A stretch of 64,000 nucleotides of DNA from Bacillus sp. FJAT-29814. GTDB lineage: Bacteria > Bacillota > Bacilli > Bacillales > Cytobacillaceae. Made by a program: the position numbers and the translations under genes. The stretch covers positions 379,794 through 443,793 of the forward strand of contig NZ_LMTJ01000008.1 of the NCBI RefSeq assembly GCF_001510715.1, written 5' to 3'. The notes beneath the pieces were generated by a model that saw nothing but the letters and a program-made list of their open reading frames with translations, did no database searches and was not told the origin of the DNA. Numbering within the stretch: position 1 is the first letter of the stretch; each line of letters starts with the position of its first letter. Positions 50,623 through 59,634 of the stretch are shown here, one piece after another.

Positions 50623-51723
50623 GTGCCGACAAAAAGAACCACTCCTGACTTTATTTTAATGATCGTAACATTTACACTGCTGACTGTTGGTCTAATCATG
50701 GTTTATAGCGCAAGTGCGATATGGGCTGAATATAAATTTGAAGACTCGTTTTTCTTTGCCAAGCGGCAAACATTATTTGCCGGTGTCGGCATTCTGGCGA
50801 TGTTTTTTATCATGAACATCAACTATTGGACATGGCGGACCTGGTCTAAAACCATCTTAATTGTTTGTTTTGTGTTATTGATTTTGGTGTTAATCCCGGG
50901 AATCGGCAACGTCCGCAACGGATCACGGAGTTGGATTGGCGTGGGAGCCTTTTCCATCCAGCCTTCAGAATTTATGAAGCTGGCGATGATTGCTTTTCTG
51001 GCCAAGTTCCTATCTGACAATCAAAAGCTAATCACCTCATTTAAAAAGGGACTAGTCCCATCCTTAGGGCTTGCGTTTGTTGCATTTGCCATGATTATGC
51101 TGCAGCCAGATTTAGGGACGGGAACCGTGATGATGGGCACCTGTGTGGTCATGATTTTTATCGCTGGTGCGCGAATCAGCCACTTTGTGTTTCTGGGGCT
51201 ACTCGGAATTGCCGGATTTGTCGGGCTAATTGCCTCAGCCCCGTATCGAATCAAACGGATTACATCCTTTTTGGACCCTTGGTCAGACCCTTTGGGGAGC
51301 GGGTTTCAAATCATTCAATCGCTGTATGCAATCGGTCCCGGCGGGTTGTTCGGACTTGGTCTCGGCGAGAGCAGACAGAAGTTCTTCTACCTCCCGGAGC
51401 CGCAAACCGATTTTATTTTTGCGATTCTCTCTGAGGAATTGGGATTTATCGGCGGTTCATTTATTATTCTATTATTTGCCCTGTTGCTTTGGCGGGGAAT
51501 TCGCATCGCCCTGGGGGCTCCCGATTTATTTGGCAGTTTCCTCGCGGTCGGAATCATTGCTATGGTCGCGATTCAGGTAATGATCAATATTGGGGTTGTC
51601 ACGGGTTTGATGCCGGTAACCGGCATTACTTTGCCATTTTTGAGTTACGGGGGTTCCTCATTGACATTAATGCTAATGGCCATTGGTGTTCTCCTAAATA
51701 TAAGTCGCTATTCCAGGTATTAA
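50623..51723 (+). CDS. spoVE: SpoVE, SEDS polymerase for the spore cortex
   Basis: A 366-residue SEDS protein with about ten helices: MVYSASAIWAEYKF, NGSRSWIGVGAFSIQPSEFM, QPDLGTG and the C-terminal LPFLSYGGSS. Position between murD and murG and the short N-terminus identify SpoVE, which works with SpoVD in cortex synthesis. The vegetative paralogue ftsW lies at 4.3 kb. GTG start with GAGGTG 8 nt upstream. A terminator follows. Confidence 0.93.
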   Translation: MPTKRTTPDFILMIVTFTLLTVGLIMVYSASAIWAEYKFEDSFFFAKRQTLFAGVGILAMFFIMNINYWTWRTWSKTILIVCFVLLILVLIPGIGNVRNGSRSWIGVGAFSIQPSEFMKLAMIAFLAKFLSDNQKLITSFKKGLVPSLGLAFVAFAMIMLQPDLGTGTVMMGTCVVMIFIAGARISHFVFLGLLGIAGFVGLIASAPYRIKRITSFLDPWSDPLGSGFQIIQSLYAIGPGGLFGLGLGESRQKFFYLPEPQTDFIFAILSEELGFIGGSFIILLFALLLWRGIRIALGAPDLFGSFLAVGIIAMVAIQVMINIGVVTGLMPVTGITLPFLSYGGSSLTLMLMAIGVLLNISRYSRY

Positions 51724-51729
51724 ACGCTG

Positions 51730-51756
51730 CCCTGTTACTTTAGACAGGGTCTTTTT
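51730..51756 (+). terminator. Terminator after spoVE
   Basis: Stem CCCTGT/ACAGGG with an 8-nt loop followed by TCTTTTT. Confidence 0.7.
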
Positions 51757-51880
51757 GCGTCAAAAAGATGTGGAATTTCTTGCATATTGGATTACATTTA
51801 GATAACATTATTTTTTCATTCGCTTTTTTTTGAATGGTTTTGTAGTAGAATGTGTTTAGCAATATTGTAGAGGTGAGAAA

Positions 51881-52978
51881 ATGAAGATAGCAGTTAGTGG
51901 CGGGGGGACCGGCGGACATATTTATCCGGCACTCGCACTTATAAGAGAGATACAAAAACGACATAAGGATGCAAAAGTTATATACATAGGCACATTGAAT
52001 GGCTTGGAAAGCAAAATAATCCCAAAGGAAAATATTCCGTTTAAATCGATTCATATTACCGGATTTAGACGGAAACTATCGTTTGAAAATGTAAAAACAG
52101 TCCTCAGGTTTATCAAAGGGGTCAGGGACAGCAGAAAAATTTTAAAAGAGTTTAAACCTGATATTGTCGTAGGCACCGGCGGTTATGTATGTGGGCCTGT
52201 CGTGTATGCAGCCGCAAAACTCAAGATTCCGACGATTATCCATGAACAGAACAGCGTCCCAGGGTTGACGAATAAATTCCTTAGCCGGTACGTCAAAAAA
52301 ATAGCCATATGTTTTGAGCAGGCCAGGGAGTTTTTTCCTCCCGAGAAAGTCGTTTTTACTGGTAATCCAAGGGCATCCGAGGTTTTGGGCCAGGATGGAA
52401 TTAAAGGAAGGTTGTCAGTTGGGCTCAGTACTACCATGCCATCTGTATTAATTTTTGGCGGCAGCCGTGGTGCAAGGCCAATTAATGAAACAGTGATCAA
52501 ATTGCTTCCCGAATTTGCCGGGAAACCGTATCAGGTTCTGTATATTACCGGCGAAGTCCACTATGAAGAGGTGAAAAAAGAGGTGGAGCTTGTCGGCAAT
52601 CCAAAAAATGTAGCCATCAAACCATTTATCCATAATATGCCCGAGGTCCTTGCTGGAATGGATTTGGTAGTCTCAAGGGCAGGGGCAACCACACTTGCCG
52701 AAATCACATCACTTGGAATTCCTGCCATTTTGATTCCAAGTCCATATGTGACAAACAATCATCAGGAAAAAAACGCAAACTCTTTAAGTGAGCACGGCGC
52801 AGCCAAGGTTATGCTTGAAAAAGACTTAACCAGCAATGGACTTGTAACGGCAATCGACCGGATTTTGCTAAATAAAGAAACACTTAAAGAAATGAAAGCA
52901 AATTCAAAGAAAATTGGGGTCCCTGACTCTGCTGCTAGACTGTACAACGTGATAATTGACCTTATAAAAGGAAATTGA
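51881..52978 (+). CDS. murG: UDP-GlcNAc:lipid I GlcNAc transferase MurG
   Basis: A 365-residue GT-B glycosyltransferase that turns lipid I into lipid II on the inner membrane face. The N-terminal loop GGGTGGHIYPALAL, TGGYVCGPVVYAA, EQNSVPGLTNKFL, and the C-terminal donor site SRAGATTLAEI near 265 are all present. AGAGGTGA lies 6 nt before the ATG. A 157-bp gap from spoVE with a terminator suggests its own promoter, which I could not locate. Confidence 0.95.
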   Translation: MKIAVSGGGTGGHIYPALALIREIQKRHKDAKVIYIGTLNGLESKIIPKENIPFKSIHITGFRRKLSFENVKTVLRFIKGVRDSRKILKEFKPDIVVGTGGYVCGPVVYAAAKLKIPTIIHEQNSVPGLTNKFLSRYVKKIAICFEQAREFFPPEKVVFTGNPRASEVLGQDGIKGRLSVGLSTTMPSVLIFGGSRGARPINETVIKLLPEFAGKPYQVLYITGEVHYEEVKKEVELVGNPKNVAIKPFIHNMPEVLAGMDLVVSRAGATTLAEITSLGIPAILIPSPYVTNNHQEKNANSLSEHGAAKVMLEKDLTSNGLVTAIDRILLNKETLKEMKANSKKIGVPDSAARLYNVIIDLIKGN

Positions 52979-53046
52979 AGGTAGCCCAATTGGATTTTTA
53001 GCATAAACTAAACTATACGCATGTTTGGAAAGTTAGGTGATCTCAG

Positions 53047-53955
53047 ATGGACGTACTAATACAGGAACTGGAAAAAATGAATATTGGCAAGGTAAAGCGA
53101 AACGAACTTCTTGCCCATCATACGACTATCAAAATTGGCGGACCTACAGATCTTTTTATTGAACCAAGCTCTGTTGAAAATTTAATGGCAACAATGGAGT
53201 TCATAAAAAAGCATAAGTTAAACTGGCGTGCGATCGGCAGGGGCTCTAATCTATTAGTGTCGGATAAAGGAATCGAAGGCGCTGTTGTTAAACTAGGGTC
53301 GGGCATCAACCATCTTGAAATAAATGGAACTGAAATCCTTGTCGGCGCCGGTTATAGCCTTGTTAGTCTATCAACCTTAATAAGCAGGAAAGGGCTATCC
53401 GGCCTGGAATTTGCCAGTGGGATTCCGGGTTCTGTCGGCGGTGCTGTCTATATGAATGCCGGGGCACACGGATCAGATATTAGCAAAATCTTGACAAAAG
53501 CCCATATTTTATTTGAGGATGGCACGATGGAATGGCTGTCCAATGAAGAAATGGGTTTTTCCTACAGAACCTCCATCCTGCAAAAAGAGCGCCCAGGAAT
53601 TGTGGTGGAAGCGGTGTTTCAGCTTAAAGAAGGTGACAGAGAAGCAATTGTCGCCCAAATGCAAAAAAATAAAGATTATCGCAAGGATACGCAGCCGTGG
53701 AATTACCCTTGTGCAGGCAGCATCTTCCGAAATCCGCTTCCGAATTATGCCGGAAAATTAATTGAGGTAGCCGGGCTGAAGGGCTTTAGTATTGGAGGAG
53801 CAAAGATTTCTGAGCTTCACGGTAATTTCATCGTCAACGCGGGTAACGCAACCGCTGGGGATGTCCTTTCCTTAATCCAGCATGTAAAGGATACGATTTA
53901 TAGTTTATACCAGGTAAAAATGGAAACGGAAGTCGAAATCATCGGCAGGAAATAG
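53047..53955 (+). CDS. murB: UDP-N-acetylenolpyruvoylglucosamine reductase MurB
   Basis: A 302-residue FAD enzyme (type IIa, without the extra tyrosine loop) that makes UDP-MurNAc with NADPH. Visible: TTIKIGGPTDLFIEP, the FAD-binding GRGSNLLVSDKGIEG, FASGIPGSVGGAVYMNAGAHG, and NPCAGSIFRNP-type sequence with the catalytic serine near residue 225. TAGGTGAT lies 7 nt before the ATG. The gene for the preceding step, murA, is not in this window. Confidence 0.95.
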   Translation: MDVLIQELEKMNIGKVKRNELLAHHTTIKIGGPTDLFIEPSSVENLMATMEFIKKHKLNWRAIGRGSNLLVSDKGIEGAVVKLGSGINHLEINGTEILVGAGYSLVSLSTLISRKGLSGLEFASGIPGSVGGAVYMNAGAHGSDISKILTKAHILFEDGTMEWLSNEEMGFSYRTSILQKERPGIVVEAVFQLKEGDREAIVAQMQKNKDYRKDTQPWNYPCAGSIFRNPLPNYAGKLIEVAGLKGFSIGGAKISELHGNFIVNAGNATAGDVLSLIQHVKDTIYSLYQVKMETEVEIIGRK

Positions 53956-54033
53956 AGATGACTGCTGTTTAATTTGAAAATGTTTTTGCAAATTTATTCC
54001 GAAATAAACCTGTTACTTCATTCAATAAATCCC

Positions 54034-54061
54034 TTACGAATGACAAATTTTGTGTTATAAT
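54034..54061 (+). promoter_or_regulatory. Probable sigma-A promoter of the divIB operon
   Basis: TTACGA (54034-54039), a 16-bp spacer, then TATAAT (54056-54061) with the extended -10 TG in TGTTATAAT. It lies about 137 bp before divIB, so the transcript has a long leader. Confidence 0.6.
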
Positions 54062-54103
54062 TACTCATAATTAACAGGTGGAGATAATCTTGAGAAAAGA
54101 ATG

Positions 54104-54131
54104 ACGGCATGATTTTTCGTGCCGTTGTTTT
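54104..54131 (+). terminator. Candidate attenuator in the divIB leader
   Basis: A 9-bp stem ACGGCATGA/TCGTGCCGT (54104-54112, 54117-54125, one G-U) followed by TGTTTT. A ribosome site GGTGGAG (54077-54083) and a four-codon frame TTG AGA AAA GAA TGA (54090-54104) end exactly where the stem begins. Translation of that minigene could open the hairpin. Confidence 0.45.
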
Positions 54132-54197
54132 CGCTTTAATTGGGACAGGCATTGTAGTCGGACGGAAATCATCCGCTATAATTTGGGGGAAAGTTGA

Positions 54198-54989
54198 ATG
54201 GAAAAAAGCAAGGTCGTGGCCCTAGAGGACCGAATTCCAAAATTAAAGGAGCAAAGACGTCGAAAAGCAAATAGACGGCTTATATTGCTGATGTTCTTAT
54301 TTTTTACGATGATTGCTCTAATCGTTTATTCGCAATCACCGCTAAGCCACGTAAAGAACATTACGGTCACAGGCAATGAAATTTACTCCAGTGCTGAAAT
54401 TATCAATCAGAGCGGTCTTTCTACTGAAACAAACATCTGGGAAGTCAGAAAGAGTACGGTAGCTACTAAGCTACAAAAGCTGCCCGAAATGAACAAAGCG
54501 GAAGTAAAATTGAAATGGCCGAACTCGGTTGTAATCCAAGTAAAGGAACATAAACGAATTGCCTACCTAAAAAAGGACAATATGTTCTATCCGGTGATGG
54601 AGAATGGCCACATTTTAATGGATAAGGAAAGTGATGGCATTCCCGCCAACGCTCCCATCCTCTTCAATTTTGAAAAAGGCGACGCCCTTAATGAATTGGT
54701 TGACGGCTTGGAGGTCCTTCCAAATGAGATTGTAAACTCCATTTCGGAAATTCATTATACTCCAAAAAAGGCTGACAAATATCATATATCTTTATTTATG
54801 AATGATGGTTTTGAGGTTAGTGCCACTTTAAGGACGTTCTCGGAAAAAATGGTCCACTATCCTTCGATTATCAGTCAGTTGGATCCCGATAAAAAAGGAA
54901 TTATCGACCTTGAAGTAGGTTCCTATTTTAAGGCTTTTGAAACGGAAGCGGAGGAAACAAAAGTTGAAAATACTGAAGGTGAAGGGTAA
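54198..54989 (+). CDS. divIB: Cell division protein DivIB (FtsQ)
   Basis: A 263-residue bitopic protein: basic N-terminus, membrane helix (LILLMFLFFTMIALIVY, about 28-45), POTRA domain (LSHVKNITVTGNEIYSS, about 50-120), then the FtsQ-type beta domain and an acidic tail. It is part of the DivIB-DivIC-FtsL trimer of the divisome and is also needed in sporulation. The ATG follows GGGGGAAA by 6 nt. Its last 26 bp overlap the likely start of ylxW. Confidence 0.93.
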   Translation: MEKSKVVALEDRIPKLKEQRRRKANRRLILLMFLFFTMIALIVYSQSPLSHVKNITVTGNEIYSSAEIINQSGLSTETNIWEVRKSTVATKLQKLPEMNKAEVKLKWPNSVVIQVKEHKRIAYLKKDNMFYPVMENGHILMDKESDGIPANAPILFNFEKGDALNELVDGLEVLPNEIVNSISEIHYTPKKADKYHISLFMNDGFEVSATLRTFSEKMVHYPSIISQLDPDKKGIIDLEVGSYFKAFETEAEETKVENTEGEG

Positions 54990-55677
54990 TCATGTTATTT
55001 TGTCCCTTGTCTGCCTGGTATTGGGATTTATTATGGCCTTCTCCTATCATCTAACTCAAATGGAATATAAAGAGGAAAAGCCAAAGCTGTCAGACAAACA
55101 ATATGAAAAAACCATTGCACTCAGAGACCAATTAATTGCGCAGGAAGAAATCAATCGAAAACTCCAGCGGGAATTAAAAAAGAAACAGGAGAAAGTTCAA
55201 AAGAGTGAAAAGGAACTGGCCAAAGAAGCCCAGGTCTTTCTTAATCTTGCCGAGGATTCGGAAAAATACCGGATGTTCCTGGGGAAGGTAAAGGTCAAGG
55301 GGAAGGGCGTAAGGATTACGCTTTCCGATGGTGCCTATGATCCGAAGGAAGACAATGTAAATAATTATCTTGTTCATGAACATCATGTCTTTAAAGTTGT
55401 CAATGAACTGTACATATCCGGGGCGGCTGCTGTGGCAATTAACGGCCAAAGGCTAACAAGCCATTCTTATATTGTCTGTAATGGTCCAGTCATTACCGTA
55501 GATGGAACCCCGTACCCTGCTCCCTTCGTGATTACGGCAATCGGTGACCCAGATGTCCTCGCATCCTCGATCAACTTGACCGGAGGGGTTAAAGACCAGC
55601 TGGTAAATGATAATATTGTGTTTTCATTGGAAAAAGACAGTGCATTGGTCTTTAACCCGATTTTGGGAAACACTTAG
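54964..55677 (+). CDS. ylxW: YlxW, DUF881 family protein
   Basis: A protein of about 237 residues: one N-terminal membrane helix (VILSLVCLVLGFIMAF), a coiled coil (about 40-95) and an outer DUF881 domain with KGKGVRITLSDG and AAAVAINGQRLTSHS. The function is unknown; the genes are kept beside divIB in Bacilli. I choose the TTG at 54964, with GGAGG 9 nt upstream. A GTG at 54979 is possible, and the longest frame starts at 54937. It overlaps the end of divIB in another frame. Confidence 0.85.
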   Translation: MKILKVKGNHVILSLVCLVLGFIMAFSYHLTQMEYKEEKPKLSDKQYEKTIALRDQLIAQEEINRKLQRELKKKQEKVQKSEKELAKEAQVFLNLAEDSEKYRMFLGKVKVKGKGVRITLSDGAYDPKEDNVNNYLVHEHHVFKVVNELYISGAAAVAINGQRLTSHSYIVCNGPVITVDGTPYPAPFVITAIGDPDVLASSINLTGGVKDQLVNDNIVFSLEKDSALVFNPILGNT

Positions 55678-55704
55678 TGTCCACAAAGATGATGAAAAGG
55701 TTGG

Positions 55705-56445
55705 GTGAAAAAAGTGGACAAGCCAAAATTGAAGATCAGTTTTACCTTGATAGCCGCAATAGTGGGTTTTATGATTGCGATCCAATTTCAAACGGTCAAA
55801 AAACCGGTTGAACGGGATACACGAGATATATGGCAGCTCCGAGAAGCGCTCCTGAAGGAAAAAGAGTTGCAATCGAAGCTGTTGATGGAAATCCGGCCGA
55901 TTGATGAAAAACTGGCAGCCTACGACTCTAAGCGTTCGCAAAGCAAGGAACAAGCTTTAAGAGATACGTTTCAGGAATTAAAGGTTGAGGCTGGTTTGAC
56001 AGAGGTTACTGGTCCGGGAATAACGCTCGTCATTGAACCTGTAATGGAAGATATCCAACTAGGGAGCCCAAGGGCAAAAACGGTTTCTCCTGATCTGCTG
56101 CAAAGGTTACGGAACGAATTGAATAGGTATGAGGCCAAATATACTGCGATTGATGGACAGCGAATGATCAATACATCGGTGATTCGCGATATTAATAACG
56201 AAACTAAGATAGACGGCCACACGATTAAAGATCTTCCGATCGAGGTTAAAGTGGTTACGGATGATATAAACACAGCTGAAAAATTGTATAATCGGATGAA
56301 AGTTTCAAAATCAAGGGATGAGTTTTTTACGGAGAGTTTAAGACTGAATATTTCTTCGCCGAGCCCTACTATTACGATACCGGCTTATGATAATCCGATT
56401 CGTGTACGGTATATGGAGCCGGTTTCAGAAGGGGGCGGTTCCTGA
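55705..56445 (+). CDS. ylxX: YlxX, DUF881 family protein
   Basis: A 246-residue paralogue of YlxW: membrane helix (ISFTLIAAIVGFMIAIQF), coiled coil (about 45-90), then the DUF881 domain with EVTGPGITLVIEP and IDGQRMINTSVIRD. The function is unknown. GTG start at 55705 with AAAGG only 4 nt upstream; a second GTG at 55714 is an alternative. The stop overlaps the sbp start as TGATG, so translation is coupled. Confidence 0.85.
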   Translation: MKKVDKPKLKISFTLIAAIVGFMIAIQFQTVKKPVERDTRDIWQLREALLKEKELQSKLLMEIRPIDEKLAAYDSKRSQSKEQALRDTFQELKVEAGLTEVTGPGITLVIEPVMEDIQLGSPRAKTVSPDLLQRLRNELNRYEAKYTAIDGQRMINTSVIRDINNETKIDGHTIKDLPIEVKVVTDDINTAEKLYNRMKVSKSRDEFFTESLRLNISSPSPTITIPAYDNPIRVRYMEPVSEGGGS

Positions 56446-56807
56446 TGTGGCTTCCAGTGATAGGATTGATCATTGGAATCATGCTTGGTCTAATGACGGA
56501 AATTCGGATTCCTGAGGAATATTCCAATTATTTGTCGATTGCTGTCTTGGCAGCCCTCGACACATTATTTGGAGGAATTCGGGCCTATTTGCAAAATATT
56601 TATGACGAAAAAGTATTTGTTTCGGGTTTCTTTTTTAATATAATACTTGCTGCAAGTTTAGCTTTCCTAGGTGTCCATCTTGGTGTAGACTTGTATTTAG
56701 CGGCAGTTTTCGCGTTCGGCGTCAGATTATTTCAAAATATTGCTGTAATTAGGCGAATATTATTGACAAAATGGTCAACAAGCAAAGAAAAATTAGAAAA
56801 AAGTTGA
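56445..56807 (+). CDS. sbp: Small basic protein Sbp (DUF1290)
   Basis: A 120-residue membrane protein with three or four helices and the DUF1290 pattern IPEEYSNYLSIAVLAALDTLFGG followed by FNIILAASLAFLGVHLGVDLYLA. The function is unknown; it lies before ftsA in most Bacilli. It shares one base with the ylxX stop. The C-terminal tail is basic. Confidence 0.9.
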   Translation: MWLPVIGLIIGIMLGLMTEIRIPEEYSNYLSIAVLAALDTLFGGIRAYLQNIYDEKVFVSGFFFNIILAASLAFLGVHLGVDLYLAAVFAFGVRLFQNIAVIRRILLTKWSTSKEKLEKS

Positions 56808-56815
56808 AAATTTTT

Positions 56816-56844
56816 AAAGGGAATCATTCAGTTATGACGAATAA
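56816..56844 (+). promoter_or_regulatory. Sigma-H-type promoter before ftsA
   Basis: AAAGGGAAT (56816-56824), 11 bp, then GACGAATAA (56836-56844). This fits the sigma-H pattern RnAGGAwww-N11/12-RnnGAATww with one mismatch in the -35. B. subtilis ftsA-ftsZ has a sigma-H promoter that raises FtsZ at the onset of sporulation. Confidence 0.65.
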
Positions 56845-56935
56845 TCTTATAAGATATGAATATGGGAAGTTATTATTTAATGAACAAAATGATTTGTTGT
56901 TCGACATAAAGGGATGTTAAAGGAGGTGCCAGAGA

Positions 56936-58231
56936 ATGAACAGCAATGAAATATATGTAAGTCTTGACATCGGTACATCCAGTGTAAAAGTAATCATTGG
57001 TGAAATGGTCAATGACTCTGGAAAAGGCTCATTAAATATAATAGGTGTTGGCAATGTAGAATCCGAAGGCTTACGCAAAGGGTCGATTGTCGACATGGAT
57101 GACACGGTTCATTCCATTAAAAGGGCAGTGGAGCAGGCAGAAAGAATGGTTGGAATGGAGATTCACGAAGTTGTGGTCGGGATTCCAGGGCATAATGTCA
57201 TGCTTCAGCCATGTCATGGAATTGTTGCCGTATCCGGCCAAAACCGCGAGATTACCAATGAAGATGTAATCCGCGTAATTGAGGCTGCTTATGCGGGTTC
57301 AATCCCTCCTGAAAGAGTCAACATGGGGGTAATCCAAAGGCAATTCATTCTTGATGGAAAGGACGAAATCAATGACCCGCGCGGGATGATTGGTGTTCGT
57401 CTGGAAATGGATGGCACACTAGTAACTGGCTCCAATTCCGTCCTTGCGAATATTATCCGCTGTGTAGAGCGAGCGGGTCTCAATTTCTCCGACATCATTC
57501 TACAGCCGCTTGCGGCCGGAGATTATGCTTTATCAAAGGATGAAAAGAATCTTGGCGTTGCCCTGATTGATATCGGTGGGGGATCAACGACAATTTCCGT
57601 ATTTGAAGAAGGATATTTGAAGGCTACGAGTGTCATTCCTGTTGGCGGGGATTTGATTACAAACGATCTTTCCAAGGTATTGCACACCTCAACTGAGGAT
57701 GCCGAAAATATTAAAGTAAAGTACGGGCATGCGTTTTACGACCATGCATCAGAAGATGAATATTTTAGCGTACCAATCATTGGTAGTGACCAGCATCAGC
57801 AATTCAATCAGCTTTATGTTTCAGAAATCATTGAAGCGAGAATGGAAGAAATTTTTGAGTTAATCGCAAAAGAATTAAAACGATTAGGCGTTACCGACCT
57901 GCCAGGCGGTTTCGTGTTAACAGGTGGAACTGCCAATATGCAAGGGTTGCTCGAGCTGGCGCAGGATATGTTTAAAAATCCGGTCCGCATCGCCCGTCCC
58001 GACTATATTGGAGTTAGAGAACCTCAATATACAACTGCGGTCGGTTTGATTAAATATGCATACAAGAATGCTAGATTGCCAGGCAGCACATCCAGCTCAA
58101 ATGCATCTGTTTCCGAGCCAGTTGAAAAGAGGGCGCCAAAGCAGCACCAGCCTAAAACAAAAGTGGAAAAGCATCCAGATGAAAAAATGTCATCAAAGGT
58201 AAAAAAATTCCTTGGATACTTTTTCGAATAG
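56936..58231 (+). CDS. ftsA: Cell division protein FtsA
   Basis: A 431-residue actin-like ATPase that ties FtsZ filaments to the membrane. Phosphate 1 loop VSLDIGTSSVKVIIGE at about 7-22, phosphate 2 ALIDIGGGSTTISVFEEG near 205, adenosine motif GGFVLTGGTANMQG near 325, and a C-terminal amphipathic helix KVKKFLGYFFE for membrane binding after a variable linker. AAAGGAGGTG lies 7 nt before the ATG. ftsZ follows after 42 bp. Confidence 0.95.
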   Translation: MNSNEIYVSLDIGTSSVKVIIGEMVNDSGKGSLNIIGVGNVESEGLRKGSIVDMDDTVHSIKRAVEQAERMVGMEIHEVVVGIPGHNVMLQPCHGIVAVSGQNREITNEDVIRVIEAAYAGSIPPERVNMGVIQRQFILDGKDEINDPRGMIGVRLEMDGTLVTGSNSVLANIIRCVERAGLNFSDIILQPLAAGDYALSKDEKNLGVALIDIGGGSTTISVFEEGYLKATSVIPVGGDLITNDLSKVLHTSTEDAENIKVKYGHAFYDHASEDEYFSVPIIGSDQHQQFNQLYVSEIIEARMEEIFELIAKELKRLGVTDLPGGFVLTGGTANMQGLLELAQDMFKNPVRIARPDYIGVREPQYTTAVGLIKYAYKNARLPGSTSSSNASVSEPVEKRAPKQHQPKTKVEKHPDEKMSSKVKKFLGYFFE

Positions 58232-58273
58232 CTTGAATCGAAAAGGAATATCGACGAATTAGGAGGATTTTTC

Positions 58274-59428
58274 ATGTTAGAGTTTGATACAAATTTAGAT
58301 TCTCTTGCCACAATAAAGGTAATTGGAGTCGGCGGTGGCGGTAACAATGCGGTAAACCGAATGATCGAGCACGGTGTTCAAGGTGTAGAATTCATTGCTG
58401 TTAATACCGACGCCCAAGCATTAAACCTGTCAAAGGCAGAGGTCAAAATGCAGATTGGGTCAAAGTTAACCCGCGGTCTAGGTGCAGGTGCCAACCCCGA
58501 GGTGGGCAAAAAAGCCGCCGAAGAGAGTAAAGAGCAAATTGAAGAAGCATTACGCGGAGCTGATATGGTGTTTGTAACGGCCGGAATGGGCGGCGGTACA
58601 GGTACTGGTGCTGCACCAGTCATTGCTCAAATCGCCCGTGATCTTGGGGCATTGACAGTTGGTGTTGTAACCCGACCGTTCACGTTTGAAGGGAAGAAAC
58701 GCGCAACACAGGCTGCTGGCGGAATCTCATCCATGAAGGAAGCAGTAGACACGTTAATTGTTATTCCGAATGACCGTTTGCTTGAAATAGTCGACAAGAG
58801 CACACCGATGCTTGAAGCATTCCGCGAAGCGGACAATGTTCTCCGTCAGGGTGTTTCAGGTATTTCCGATTTAATTGCGGTACCTGGATTAATCAACCTT
58901 GACTTTGCCGATGTTAAGACGATTATGTCCAATAAAGGTTCCGCTTTAATGGGGATTGGTGTTTCGTCTGGCGAAAACCGTGCAACAGAAGCTGCCAAAA
59001 AAGCGATCAGTTCACCGCTACTTGAAACTTCCATTGATGGCGCACAAGGTGTGTTAATGAATATTACCGGTGGCACAAACTTAAGCCTTTACGAGGTACA
59101 AGAGGCTGCCGATATCGTTGCTTCTGCTTCAGACCAGGAAGTAAATATGATTTTCGGTTCAGTTATCAATGAAAATCTTAAGGATGAAATTGTCGTAACC
59201 GTCATTGCGACCGGCTTTAAGGAAGAAGTGATTCAGCAAAAGCCAACACGCCCGACTTTCGGACAAGTTAAGCCTCAGGCTGGCGTTGTCAAGAGAGAAC
59301 ACAAACGTGAAGAACCGCAACAACAGCAGCAGGCACCACAACAAGAGCCTGTACGCACGAACAACACATTCCAAGAAGATACATTGGATATCCCAACCTT
59401 CTTGAGAAATCGTAATAGAAGACGTTAA
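58274..59428 (+). CDS. ftsZ: Cell division GTPase FtsZ
   Basis: A 384-residue tubulin-like GTPase forming the Z ring. Visible: IGVGGGGNNAVNRMI near 16-30, the signature GMGGGTGTGAAPV near 104-116, the T7 loop NLDFADVKTIM near 208, a Gln-rich linker (about 340-365) and the conserved C-terminal peptide DIPTFLRNRNRRR for FtsA and SepF binding. TTAGGAGGA precedes the ATG. A terminator follows. The B. subtilis gene bpr, which follows ftsZ there, is missing. Confidence 0.97.
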   Translation: MLEFDTNLDSLATIKVIGVGGGGNNAVNRMIEHGVQGVEFIAVNTDAQALNLSKAEVKMQIGSKLTRGLGAGANPEVGKKAAEESKEQIEEALRGADMVFVTAGMGGGTGTGAAPVIAQIARDLGALTVGVVTRPFTFEGKKRATQAAGGISSMKEAVDTLIVIPNDRLLEIVDKSTPMLEAFREADNVLRQGVSGISDLIAVPGLINLDFADVKTIMSNKGSALMGIGVSSGENRATEAAKKAISSPLLETSIDGAQGVLMNITGGTNLSLYEVQEAADIVASASDQEVNMIFGSVINENLKDEIVVTVIATGFKEEVIQQKPTRPTFGQVKPQAGVVKREHKREEPQQQQQAPQQEPVRTNNTFQEDTLDIPTFLRNRNRRR

Positions 59429-59445
59429 ACTTCATAATGACATAA

Positions 59446-59480
59446 AAAGGGTACAGCCAGCTGATGGCTGTACCTTTCTT
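59446..59480 (+). terminator. Terminator after ftsZ
   Basis: Stem GGTACAGCCA/TGGCTGTACC extended by A/T and one G-U pair, 5-nt loop, then TTTCTTATTTT. Confidence 0.85.
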
Positions 59481-59495
59481 ATTTTAGAAAAATTT

Positions 59496-59584
59496 TTCTG
59501 ACAAAATCCTATGTAAATAGGGAAAATTTCTGATTTTTTGATTACAGAAAGTGACACACTTCCGCCATGCAAGTACGTTATACT
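59496..59584 (+). promoter_or_regulatory. spoIIG promoter with 22-bp spacer and upstream 0A box
   Basis: GTGACA (59551-59556) and TATACT (59579-59584) are separated by 22 bp, the unusual spacing known for the Spo0A-activated sigma-A promoter of B. subtilis spoIIG. Upstream, TTCTGACAAAA (59496-59506) reads TTTTGTCAGAA on the other strand, a good Spo0A box, at about -95 to -85 from the expected start. This corresponds to the distal Spo0A site of B. subtilis. Confidence 0.75.
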
Positions 59585-59634
59585 TTTCTGTAAACAGAAT
59601 AATAGAAACAGCCTTGATAAAGGAGGATGCTTTC

